Shown piece after piece: positions 45,801 to 57,800 of a stretch of DNA of 64,000 bases. The notes beneath the pieces were generated by a model. That model had not been told where the DNA came from. It ran no database searches and worked only from the letters and a program-made list of their open reading frames with translations. Within the stretch, counting starts at the first letter, position 1. Every line of letters begins with the position of its first letter. This stretch comes from Holothuria scabra. Lineage: Eukaryota > Echinodermata > Holothuroidea > Aspidochirotida > Holothuriidae. The DNA is taken from the NCBI GenBank assembly GCA_037179385.1, contig CM074195.1:10493787-10557786 (forward strand), read 5' to 3'. A program made the translations under genes and the position numbers.

Positions 45801-48800
45801 TTTCGAGTCAAGAGAGCAGAGAATAGGGTCCTTCCTGGCCAGTGATCTAATTTTTGCCAATTTATGTTTAAAACGTTGATGTTGTTGACGATTGAGTAGG
45901 CCCCTTAAAGCAAATCCTACTTCCTCCTTAATTTTGTACGAGGGTAAAGAGTCATAAAGCTCCTTTGAACTATAAGAAAGTTTGCTGGTTAAAGAAGTTT
46001 GTTTGACGTAAGCAGACTTAAGGGCTAGATTGCGGAGTTTAAGGGAGGCAATTCGACAAATCCTATCTGACTCCGGTGTAACATAAGGGTAACCCCGCAG
46101 AGGGTTATTATTATATCACATGATCATATTTAAAAGTTATATTCACATTTCGACATATTGCCGATTTTTTGGACATTTTTTCAATCTTAAGGATTCTTGA
46201 AAATACGTAATATGTGTTTTTTAGGGAGGGGTATATCAATTGCAACTTGATCCGCTAACTACATTCTATTTAAAAGAGAGATTTCATTTCAGCAAAACAG
46301 AGTCTCTGTAGAATGCAGTGCATTGCCAACTCAAGAACTAAGACTAAGTCAGTTTATGTATTAACGTTTTGAACATCAATTTGCTGTACTTTTGAGACGG
46401 AACTTAGTCAAATAAACGTTTTCAATGGTCCTGATCAACTACTTAGAACACAATTGAAGTTGCCTACGTAAATGTAAATGGATTGTTCTTTTCAACTGCA
46501 GTCTCTTTCACAATACTATTTTAAGTATCCTATGGTATTAAAAACGGTTTCCTTAATGTATAATATTCCATGATGTTAACGACCATTGGTACCAAGTGGG
46601 TCTTTGAAACACTCAGTTCATTGCTTACACTCTAGTTCAAAAATATGGATGTAAAGAATACAACGTCATTAAACTAAGCTTACAACTTTTTCCCTCAGTA
46701 AATCATTTTTTAATCGAAATAAATTCCGTTGAAAACAAAAGCACAGTTATTTGCTTTTAACTTCATAAGGAGGGTATCGAATACTACACATTGGCTGCCT
46801 TAGGATTCGAACGACTTCGAAATGAATTTTTTCAAGTATCAAATAAATCTTCCCAACTTTAGCAAATAATAGTATCATATTCCCGAACTGATATCAACCA
46901 TACCCTATTATACTGCTATTGTCCTGTTGTTGCTTTCATGAAAACTTCTTTATTGGTTGACTTCCTGATTTACTGTTTTTGTTTCACTTGATGCACGACA
47001 TTGAACCAGATCGAGAAACGGGGAGTAAGTTTGAGAAACAAACAACTGGCGAGCATATTCCGTATTTTACCGCAAACCCAGTTAGTGCGACATTAGGTGA
47101 GTCATATTTTGTGTATGACAAATTATATAAGAAAAGTGGTATATTATCGCCTTTCAACCTTGTTTTGTTCATTAAAACCAGTCTTGCGTTCTATGAGAAG
47201 AAACTAAATGAAGAAAGATTTTCATAGTTATATGAAAATAGCATGCCCTAACATGAAAGTTTCATTTGGAATCTTGAGTAAAGAACCTAACGAAAATGTT
47301 TCATATTAACCACATAAGTAATACTTGCTCTTATCTAGAGACAATTATCTGTCGATGAGCTATAATGATTAGTAATCTATAAACTCATAGGAGATGTGAG
47401 TAACACCTTTGAATTTTTGGATGTTTAATAATAACAGTGCACTGAGGACACCGTGCGCATGGGTTACTTTTGAGGTGACGCTTAAAGCCTTTTTTTACAT
47501 CATCATATATAAAAATTAAGTTCACATTTCTAAATATTGCAGATTTTTTTGGACATTTTTTTTTCAATTTTAAGGATTATTGAAAATACGTAATATGTGT
47601 TCTTTAGGGAGGGGTATATCAATTGCAACTTGACCCGCTTAGTACATTTTATTTAACAGATAAATTTCATCTCATCAAAACAGAGTCTCTGTAGGATGCA
47701 GTGCATTTACAATTCAAGGACGAAGACTGAGTCAGTCAATTTATTAACGTTTTAAACATCAATTTGCTGTACTTTTTTGACGGAACTTAGTCAAATAATC
47801 GTTTTTAGTAGTCTTGATCAACTACTTAGATCACAAACTGAAGTTGCTTACGTAGATGTAAATGGATTGTTCTTTTTAACTGCAGTCTCTTTCACAATAT
47901 TGTTTTACTTATCCCATAATATTGGATAGTTTCCTCACTGTATAATATTCCATGATGTTCACCACCATTGGTACCAAGTAGGCCTGTGAAACACTCAGAG
48001 CATTGCTTACACTCTAGTCCAAAAATATTCTTATCAAAACTCATGGATGTAAAGAAACGACGTCATTAAATCTCTATTACAACTTTTTCAATCAGTAAAT
48101 CCCTTTTCACTGGAAATAAATTCCATTGAAAACAGAAACACAGTTATTTACTTGTAACTAATGTAAGGAGGGTACCAAGCACTACACATTTGCTGCCTTA
48201 GGATTCGAACATCAACACAACGTCTTCCTTTAAATATCAAATAAAAGTTCCCGACTTCAGAGACGGATATTTATGAAATTCTCGAACTGATATCAACCAT
48301 ACACTATTATGTTTTATCATCGTAATGTTGCTTTCATGAAACCGTCTTTATTGGTTGACTTCATGACTTACTGTTTTTTATTTACTTGATATACGACATT
48401 GAACCAGATCCAGAAACGGGGAGTAAGTTTGAGATACAAACAACTGACGAGCCTCTTCCGGATTCTAACGTTAACCCAGTTAGTGCGACATTAGATGAGC
48501 CATATTTTGTGTCAGACAATTGTATAAGACAAGTGGTATATTATCTCCTTTTAACCTTGTCTTGCCCATGCAAACTAATCTTGCGTCCTATGAGAAGGAC
48601 CCAAATGAAGTAAGATTTTCTTGGTTATAGGCAAATAGCATGTACAAACATGGAAGTCTGATTTGGAATCTTGAGAAAAGGACCTCGCGAAAATATTTCG
48701 CATTAACCACATAAGTAATATTTATTCTTATCGAGGGACATCTATTTGTCGATGACCTATAATGATTGATAATCTGTAAACTCATAGGAGATGTGAGAAA

Positions 48801-51800
48801 CAGCTTTGAAGCTTTTGGATGTTGAATAGTAGCACTGCACTGAGAACACCATGTCGATTGGCATGCATATTGCCGAAGTTTTTGAACAGTTTTTTTTTAT
48901 TTTAAGGAATCTTCAAAATACGTAATATTTGTTTGTGAGTGAGGGGTATATCAATTGGTACTTGACCCGCTACCTATATTTTATTTAACAAAGAGATTTC
49001 ATTTCAGCAAAACAAAGTCTTTGTAAATGCAATGCATTTCCAAATCACGAACGAAGTGGAACAGTCAATTTATAAACTTTTTGAACATCAATTTGCTCTA
49101 GTTTTGAGACGGAACTTAGTCAAATAATCGTTTCCAAAAGTCCTGATCAACTACTTAGATCCCACTTAAAGTTGCCTACGTATACGTAAATGGATTGTTA
49201 TGTTCAACTGCAGTCTATTTTACAATACTGTTTTACATATCCCATGGCATTGAATACTGTTTCCTCGCTGTATAATATTCCATGATGTTAACGACCACTG
49301 GTACCTAGCGGGTCTGTGAAACACTGAGAGTATTGCTTACACCTCAGTTGAAAAAGATTCTTATCAGAACTACTGGATGTAAAAGAATAAAAACAGACCT
49401 TTCAATGGACCTCCATTGCAATGTTTTCTCTTAAGAAAGGCTATTTAATTGTAATAAATTTTTGTGCAAACAGAAACTCAAATTTGTGCCCGAATTTAAT
49501 GTGAAAACTAGAAAATGTGGGTACGAAAACGGTAACCACTTACTGTCCATGACTGTTTCTGTGCCAACGTACTTTGGTACGTACTAAGGCTTAGAATATC
49601 GTTCTTTCAAGTTTGTTGGTCGATGCGCGGATATACCTGAATATAATCAATGCAATACTGCGTTGGTTGCTTGTTGTAGACACAACACGACTGATGCAGG
49701 ACTGCACTATTTCTGAAAACTCTTATCAGGCTTATTGAAGAATCACCACCTTTAGTCTATTCATGCAATGCAATGTAACGGCAAAGACCAACCAGAAGTC
49801 TCAAAGTATGCCTACAGTTTTCACAGTGGCATTGCAGGTAGGGTTACCAGACTTTCGGTTTCAACAGGACACGTCCTCTTTTTATGGTTTCGTGTTGGTG
49901 TCCGGGCGGTTTTGTAAAGTTGCCCCCTTTTTTGCGGATTTCATGTATATCTCACATGATCTGGCAGGTTTTCCCTAATTTTGCACCAATTAAGTTAAAA
50001 GAAACTCTGGTAAAAGCAACAAATATTGCACCATTTTGCATTCAAATACCAATGAAAACCAACAAAGTTTCCAAACTCCCCACCCCTCCCCTACTTTTAG
50101 ACCTCTTCACCAGGGTGGCGATGCATGCTCTCCTTGCGAGAAAATATATAGGCGTATGGAGACCCTAAGGGCAGACAAGAAGAACAGTTTAGACCTATAT
50201 GCGAATTCTGAGAATTCTGAGAATGAAAATATACACCAGCAGTGGTGGGCCTTTGGGCGTATGATATACCCACGGATTCCATATATTTACATGGGAAGGG
50301 AATCATAGGGAAATTGGTCGCCGTTGTTCGAACCAAATAGCTGGCACGGCCGCCGTGAAGTTTTAACTTTGAACGTGAATGGGAAACAATATCTTTCAAT
50401 TCGTTTGGTAATTTTAACCTGAACTTATATTATTTCCAAAATGTAACAGCTTTCTTGCAAAATCTGTTGATTTTAGCCACTGACAAAGTCCAAATTTTTA
50501 TGCAAAACCACACAGGGTGAAAATGTATTGTCACCGCGAGACCCAATATGAGCTATGTATAACTCACTCTTCCTATATACATTGTCAATGCAGACTGCAC
50601 TAACGTCCTATGCGTAAATTGTCGCTACCGTACGAGCGATTACAGCAAGATGACTGCATGCTATGGTTTTGCGCATAGAACAGGATAAGTTCTAAATACT
50701 TCTCAAGATACACCCAGCGTTTGACAAGCCTAAGTTAAGCCTTACGTAACTGCTCCTAAGGGAGAAGTATAACAACAGAGCTCACGTCAAATGCTGTGAT
50801 TAAACGTAAGCCTAGATGCTTACATAAATGTCATGGCTGTTCTCCCAACACTTGCGAGATACGACAGTACAGTACGTGTGCCACATTACTAAAATGCTCT
50901 TTAGCTTGTAGCGTTTATCAAAACTGTACGTATGCGATATACTACATTGCGGCCCTTGTGTGATGAGCTAGTACACTGTATACAGATGCTAGCGCTCGGA
51001 CCATGGATTAACTATTAATTGCCAGAAAACAATATGATATAAAACTCTTTTTATTTAATAAAGGAAATTTGATGACATAATTTACGCCACTTGAGAATTT
51101 TCTACTCTTTAATACATTGGTATATTGTACAATCAACAAATTACCAAAAACTTGCATACAAACTTTTTAAAATTTGACTTTCTCAAGTATTCTTTTGCAA
51201 AGCAATAAAATACATAAATGCCAAAATAAAACTCCATCGTTTTAGGCCATATCATGACCAAAAATACCATGAAGTCTCGTTCCCGTCTACATGACTCACT
51301 CTACATAACGAGCTCAATTGTAGAGCAAATCACTTACTGAGAATCAAGAAATATTGAACTAAAGAACTGCCCCTCGAAAATGAGAAGCGTGCCTAAGGTA
51401 CTAGTACTGACCAGTACATGTTCATTTCTTTAGAATTCATGCAACAACAAACTATCTTTCTTTATAAATCAAATGTTCCCATTACTAGCAAAAAGAGATC
51501 GGAAGCATTTTTCCGAGCTCATATGAATTGCTTTATCACTCTTTATACTGCTATTTCCCTTTTGTTACTTTCAAGCAAAACATCAATTGATTAACTTCCT
51601 GTTTTATTGTTTTTGTTGGACTTGATGCACGGCATTACACCAGAAACGGAGAGTAACTTTGAAACCCAACCAAGTAGCGAATCTCTAACAAATTCTAGAC
51701 TCGATTCAGTTAGTGCATCATTAGGTGAGCCATATTTTGTTCATGACAAATTACATAGAGGAAATGGTATATTTTCGCCTTCCATCTTGTCATTTTTATT

Positions 51801-54800
51801 TAAAACCAGTTTATTTACTTAACATGGCTGTAATCAGAAAAACACAACTGAATTATGATTTTCAGGGTTATAAGTAAAAAACACGGAAATACAGGGATCT
51901 ATTATTTGTAATCTTGAGGAAAAAAACCTTTCATAACGGTTTTGACAACATTTTATTAAAAATCAATTACTGCTTACACAGACATAAGGATTGTTTGATT
52001 GATTTACCGTTCTGACGTTTACATTTCGTTGCAAAGCTACTGCTAGTGGAACTTTCTTGGGCTGCTTTATTGTGTGTGCAGATGCATATTGATATTTATC
52101 ACATCACCTCGACCTTTATTCTTTGCTCCAATGAATCATTTAATGCTAAAAGTATTTATAGATACGTCAGGTAGTCTAAGAGCACCTATGTGAAAGCATT
52201 CTTGATGAAATAATGTGAAAAACACAGTCTTGTCCTACTGTTTCAAAACCCTATTTTTAAAAAGTAACCGTTTTTGTAGAACGTAATTTAGCAAGCATTT
52301 TTCAAACGAGGTTAAGGTTTTATGAGAGTATCAGCTTGTGCTCAGAATCGGAATAGAGATATTTGTACATTTGAACAAATTAAACGTCTTATTTTCCATG
52401 TACGGTAAATAAGTAAAGAATTGATGATAACTAATTACCACCTTATTAGTGTTTTTATATTTTTATGGTATTGTTTTTTTTTTTTTTAAAATATGTCATG
52501 GAGCAACATCACTTCGGCGATACTAATGAAAGGAGAAGTTCTTCTTATAATTATACACATTCCTTAAGCTTGGATACAAATTTGACGAAATCTCTCTTAA
52601 ACGTGAATATGGAAGATTTTGGCTTCTTAGTTGGACATTTACCAAAACTGATTCATTTTTCAAAGAAGTATATGTTTGTGAATGCTTGAGGAAATTGCGT
52701 ACAAAAACAACACCAATATACTTAGAAAGTGAGCATGTATATATAGGAAAAGAAATTCAGTAAACGTTAGTGACAAAACTGTGTAGTTTTTGGAATATTC
52801 ATGAAAAATATCATTTTTGTATTACATCAATACAAACTTTTTGCAAAATGCAACACATTCTGGCTTGAAGCAAAAGTGTTTAAATTTAATGCCTCAATGT
52901 TTGAATTGTCATATTTTCTGTACTGAAAACTTACCCCCATCAAACTTATTGCCTAATACAAAAAATCGTTTGCAAAATCCCCTAGTAAGATCATAATTGA
53001 AGATGTTAGTGGTGTATTGTTCTCAATTGTCATTGCTTTCTGAGCACTCTTTTTTTTCCATTTAGTAGAAACTGTAGCTGCACTTTCTTAATGTTTCGTA
53101 ATAATCACAACCATTGATACCTAGCAGCTCTCTAAACTAGCCTTTCATACAATTCAGGTAGGTAAGGTGTTATAGTGTTGCCACTTTCAAATGGTCAAAT
53201 TGTGACCATAAAATATAACAGAAATTTGTAATATCCTGATGCTGTATATTTTAGACTCAAATACTGAAATAACTATGAAATACCTAAAACAATAAATTCT
53301 GTGATGACACTGAGGGTCACACTGTTATACTAAGTGATAAATATAACTATTGTGAAGCGTATTGACATTAAAAAGCAGAAACAATAACAGCTAGATGGAG
53401 AAAAGTTTTGATTCAGTTAAAAGCTGTGTCCAACTATGCCAACTATGTCTTTCATTCTTTTTCAACACCATTCTCCTTAATAGAAGTTGAAAATTGCTTG
53501 GAGGTGTATTTATCGAGGTAGTCCGTCAAATAAGTAGTTCAGTAATCCTGTAAAAACTAGAGAGTCTTTTGGATCCGGAGTCTAAAAAATGTTTGAAGTC
53601 CTTGTCATGATGGGGGAGTTAGTTATTTTTACGCATGATATTGTACCTAATCACCAGAACGATATTTTCTCTTTTTTGTTGTATAATAAAAAGCTTAAAT
53701 GCAGAGCTGTACTGCTTCAAAAATACCACTAGACTAGACTAGACTAGACTAGACTAGACTAGACTAGACTAGACTAGACTAGACTAGACTAGACTAGACT
53801 AGACTAGACTAGACTAGACTAGACTAGACTAGACTAGACTAGACTAGACTAGACTAGACTAGACTAGACTAGACTAGACTAGACTAGACTAGACTAGACT
53901 AGACTAGACTAGACTAGACTAGACTAGACTAGACTAGACTAGACTAGACTAAACTAACTAACTAAACTTCAGGTTTTTCAGTTTAAAAGTGTTTGAGGAG
54001 AGAATTTTGCTAGAGTAAACATGACTCTTAATGTCTATGAGATTAATAATTTGTAAGCATAGCAATCACTTAAATTGTAAGCAAACATTTGTTACTTAGA
54101 GTTATACGGCCGATTTTCCAAGCAATTGTTCAAGTGGAGCCGGCCACGGTATTTTTCCAGTTTTCTAGTTGTGGCTTGTAAGCAAAGAAGGCAATTCCAA
54201 TTTATTGTATTTGACTTAGTGAGTTTATGGGAAGAGTAATGACTTAAGCATCTGCCACCATTTTCTTTATGCACAAACTACAAAATTCACATTTTCAGGG
54301 TGTGGCGGAGATTTGACTGGAAACTCAGGCTCCTTCAACTCCATTAATTACCCTCAGCCTTATGATCACTTCAGGACCTGTGAATGGACCATCACGGTAG
54401 AATTAGGTCATTCGATTACTCTCTCTATCTTAGACATTGATCTAGAAAGAAGCCACGGTTGTGAATTTGATTCATTAGAGGTAAGAGGAGGTCATTTCCC
54501 ATTTGAAAGCCGTATTGATCTTACATGAAACAACAACCTAAGTTTGGCAAAGCTTGTTGAGTATTTATTATGTTTGATGTATTGAACTGGGAATATTTCA
54601 GTTGGTTTCCTGTATATCTTCAAGTACCAGAGCCTGTGTAGAATTAGGTACATTTCATTACCACTGAAATCAGCAACCTTAGGGAGAAAAATATGAGCAC
54701 TTGCAATAAATGGCCGTCAGCGCCCTGCGAGTACGCCTGGGTCCACTTTCAATAGCCATCGCGCAACGGGAAAACTAAATAAAGTGGATGAGAATTTTTT

Positions 54801-57800
54801 GTTGTTGATAGAATTCCAGTTTTTTCTCTACTAACAGATACGTACAACTCTCTGGTATGATGTAACTTGCCCCCAGCTAGCGCTGGAACTCTACAGTTAA
54901 CGCAGGAGCTAACTCTGTTCCACCACAATAAACAACAGCTAACGCTGGCGCTTCTTTAACGATGCTAGTGCATCTCAGCCCCAAGGAAAAAAGCCTGCAA
55001 TTTAATGACAGAAACCCTTTTCCCACACATATTCGTTATTGAATAATTTACACTCTGCGTTCATTAAACATAAACATCCACTTCAATGCTATAACCTACA
55101 CTGGGGCGACTTTAAACTTAAGTGCGCCCTCCAATCTCACAAATAAATCTCATTTACGATCATTTGATTTTACAAGAACCACATAACAATATCTCATTCC
55201 CTTCTGAAATTCATATATGTACATGTACATAACTTACAACGATATTCGACCCCTAACTCCTTTGTTCAGGATGGTCCCAGCCCTTGAAATGTAGAACTAC
55301 GTACGGTTCAAATTTTCTGTTAACTAACTAAACAACGACTCAGTTACTCTCTTATAATTCCATAAAATCAGTCCAACCATGCAGCAATAATTCGGAACAA
55401 AACATACACTTTCAGTTGATTCGGTTATCCCATCAGCTCCACCTGGTTTTCCTATACGAGGGCTAGCTTGCCGTGAGAGACGTTTCCCCCGTTTTCACAC
55501 TCAAGAGGCCAGAAAGAATCTGCCTTCGCAAACGCAACACAAACTAGCCTTTCCCGCCAGCTTTTGAACTATCCTTCACTAATCTCCCAAAGAACGCCCG
55601 CGAAAAATGTTTTGAATAGAACTACCCTCGGTAAACAAATTAGGTTACGTAATATATTTCCAACCGCGGCCAGTTAAGTTCAACCTGAGGTTAGCACCCT
55701 CATTGTAAAATTCAACGCACTCTGCGACAAATTACTTGCAATAAATAGTGTAAGAAACAACCAAGCATGTCATTTGGTCATTTCATTGCCAAACTTAGTC
55801 TATTGGATCTTAAAAGGGGAGACCAAGGAATGAAAGTAGTTATTTAGCTCGGGAAATGCCTTGTTGTGATAATGGCAACACAGTAAATTTTGAGTTCAAT
55901 TGATTGTATTCTTGGGAAAAGTTTGTCAGAAAGTGTTAATTATTTCTGGTAAAAGTACTAGAAGAATTTCCGTTATGACCCCTTAATTATTCCGTTCACA
56001 AAGAGACTTTAAGTTAAACACTGCCTGGGTTCCCTAGTGGCTCACCTGGCCCTGCGTTTTCGCACTGAGCCCGAAAAAAATCGCCCCTAACATTATCCTT
56101 TGCCCTCATTCGCGCCCCCAAATGTTGACATTCTGGACCTTGGTGCCCTTCTTCTTTGCATGTGTGCCCTGAGTTACCGACGAGCAGCCCTAAGTGTCTT
56201 ACTGCTGCACAGTCAAGTGGTTACAACATCTGTCTTGCAACACGGAGGTTTGGAGTTCGACCCCTGGCTGGATCGTACGGAAAACTTTACAGACGGAAGT
56301 TACTGCCATTGTGCTTGGTGCTCAGCATAAGCAAAGGAGTAGGGAAAACTCACAAATGGCTGGCCCGTTTAAAACCAATTGGATAACAACTGAGCTGTAA
56401 AATCTCATGAAAATAACTAAATTGTTGCTGTGTTATATCTTTTTTGACGCAGTTGCTTAACACCAAATTCCAGCATTATTCTCATTGCCTTGGTAATTTT
56501 GAACATACCTGACATGTCAAAGCGTTACTTCTAGATATGAAGTGTAAAAATTGAGGTTCTCTTTGAACAATTTCAACAAATAAATTGCTTGTGGCCTGGA
56601 AATGAACCATAAATAATCTTCTTGATCCAATCCCACTGCAGAATCATTGCTAATATACTAATTTCGCAATCCTGAGCCGAGCTTTCAAAAGGAAGCATGC
56701 AAATATGGTGTTGAATTGAAAGTCAGTAGACATCAGGTTACGGACACAAGCTGTCTTGTTCTCCTTGCAGTAGTATCAAACTTAACTGAACATAATAAAA
56801 TATAAGCTTTAAAGGAACTGATAATAAAGGGAAAGAATGTTAAGGGAAGTGGTTATTATTTTCATCAGTGCTTTCTCATAAGTGTAAATTTATTGCATTC
56901 CTATGCTTGATTAGTCGAGATCCGGTTTCTAACCAATTTGTTTCAGTCGGCCGGCCGCAGACTTTTTACCAGTTATGGTCCAGTGGATTGTTCTTTCTAA
57001 TCCATGATTAGCCGAATTGCTTTAAACCTTCAAGAAAATTTCTTCTTCAAGTTGGCGCATAGTCTTGACATCCTTTCAATGTGACGATTGTTCCAAAGAC
57101 AAATTTCTATGGCAGATAATCATTGGAACAATTTTCAACTGAAACAATTTCAACATGTACAAATCTGATCGTGGAAAATTCAGAATTCTCATATTGTAGG
57201 ACTACATGGTGATAGTGGGATTTTGTGACATTATTTTCCACATGCGTCATCCCATCCTGTTGTTTGACAGTGCCCTTGTTAAACACCTGGGAAAAATTGA
57301 AGATTTGAAGGCAAAGGTGGATTCTCGAATCCCCAGAACCTTTCAGAGGACGTCTTCTTTTTTCTCCAATTTTGTGACAAGTAGAATTGTTGCACAAAAC
57401 TAAGCAAGAAAATGATTTCCAATTTGGTTTAACAAAGAAGATTTTTAAAATTGAATGATATGACTTTTACCCTGTAGGTATACATAGTTCAAGACGACAC
57501 TGAGTTTCTATTGGTTCTGCTCTGCAACCAGCAGAACCAACCACAACAGGTGTTCACTAACCGCAACCAAATGTTTGTAAGATTTACAACAGATGAGTCT
57601 GTGAATGGTGGAGGGTTCAACGCAACCTACGTATCCAATCTTGGAGGTTTGTTTTAAGCTAAGAAGGACCACAATTCATTGCAACTCATATACTCATTCT
57701 TGCCGAAAAACATTACTCATATTACCATAGCTTTATATGTTTTGCCTACCATTAGACAGTAACAGTATCTACATGGATGACTACACATTATTTTATAGCG

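Larger units (their letters stand above)
43260..46090 (-). mobile_element. Penelope-like retroelement with GIY-YIG endonuclease, frameshifted
   Basis: Minus strand, 5' to 3': N-terminal region (45860-45396) with LQEKSVLNKGLFFRPS; a connecting part (45619-45070); reverse transcriptase (45063-44425) with SLLVTIHVSALYTNIP, TCGTAMGTRTAPSYAV and the catalytic HRYIDDIFFIW near 44490-44520; a C-terminal RT part (44744-44172) with KEIPFLDVLV and YCKPTDTHGYLNF; and the GIY-YIG region (44082-43630) with TANVVYLLCCNVCEKG and NYVGQTGTKFRLRF, continuing in other frames to about 43405 (WMLKLSTHTRGLNKDLG). RT plus GIY-YIG with Y-I-D-D is diagnostic of Penelope-like elements. Nearly full length, but broken by several frameshifts, so inactive as it stands. 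Confidence 0.9.

Noticed and set aside
43630..46090. Considered as a host gene with several exons
   Set aside because: RT and GIY-YIG motifs identify a Penelope-like retroelement; frame changes are not at splice sites.
49763..50399. Overlapping frames of 71-100 codons on both strands
   Set aside because: They lie in the inserted segment of tandem unit 3 and include a dispersed repeat; no recognisable protein motif.
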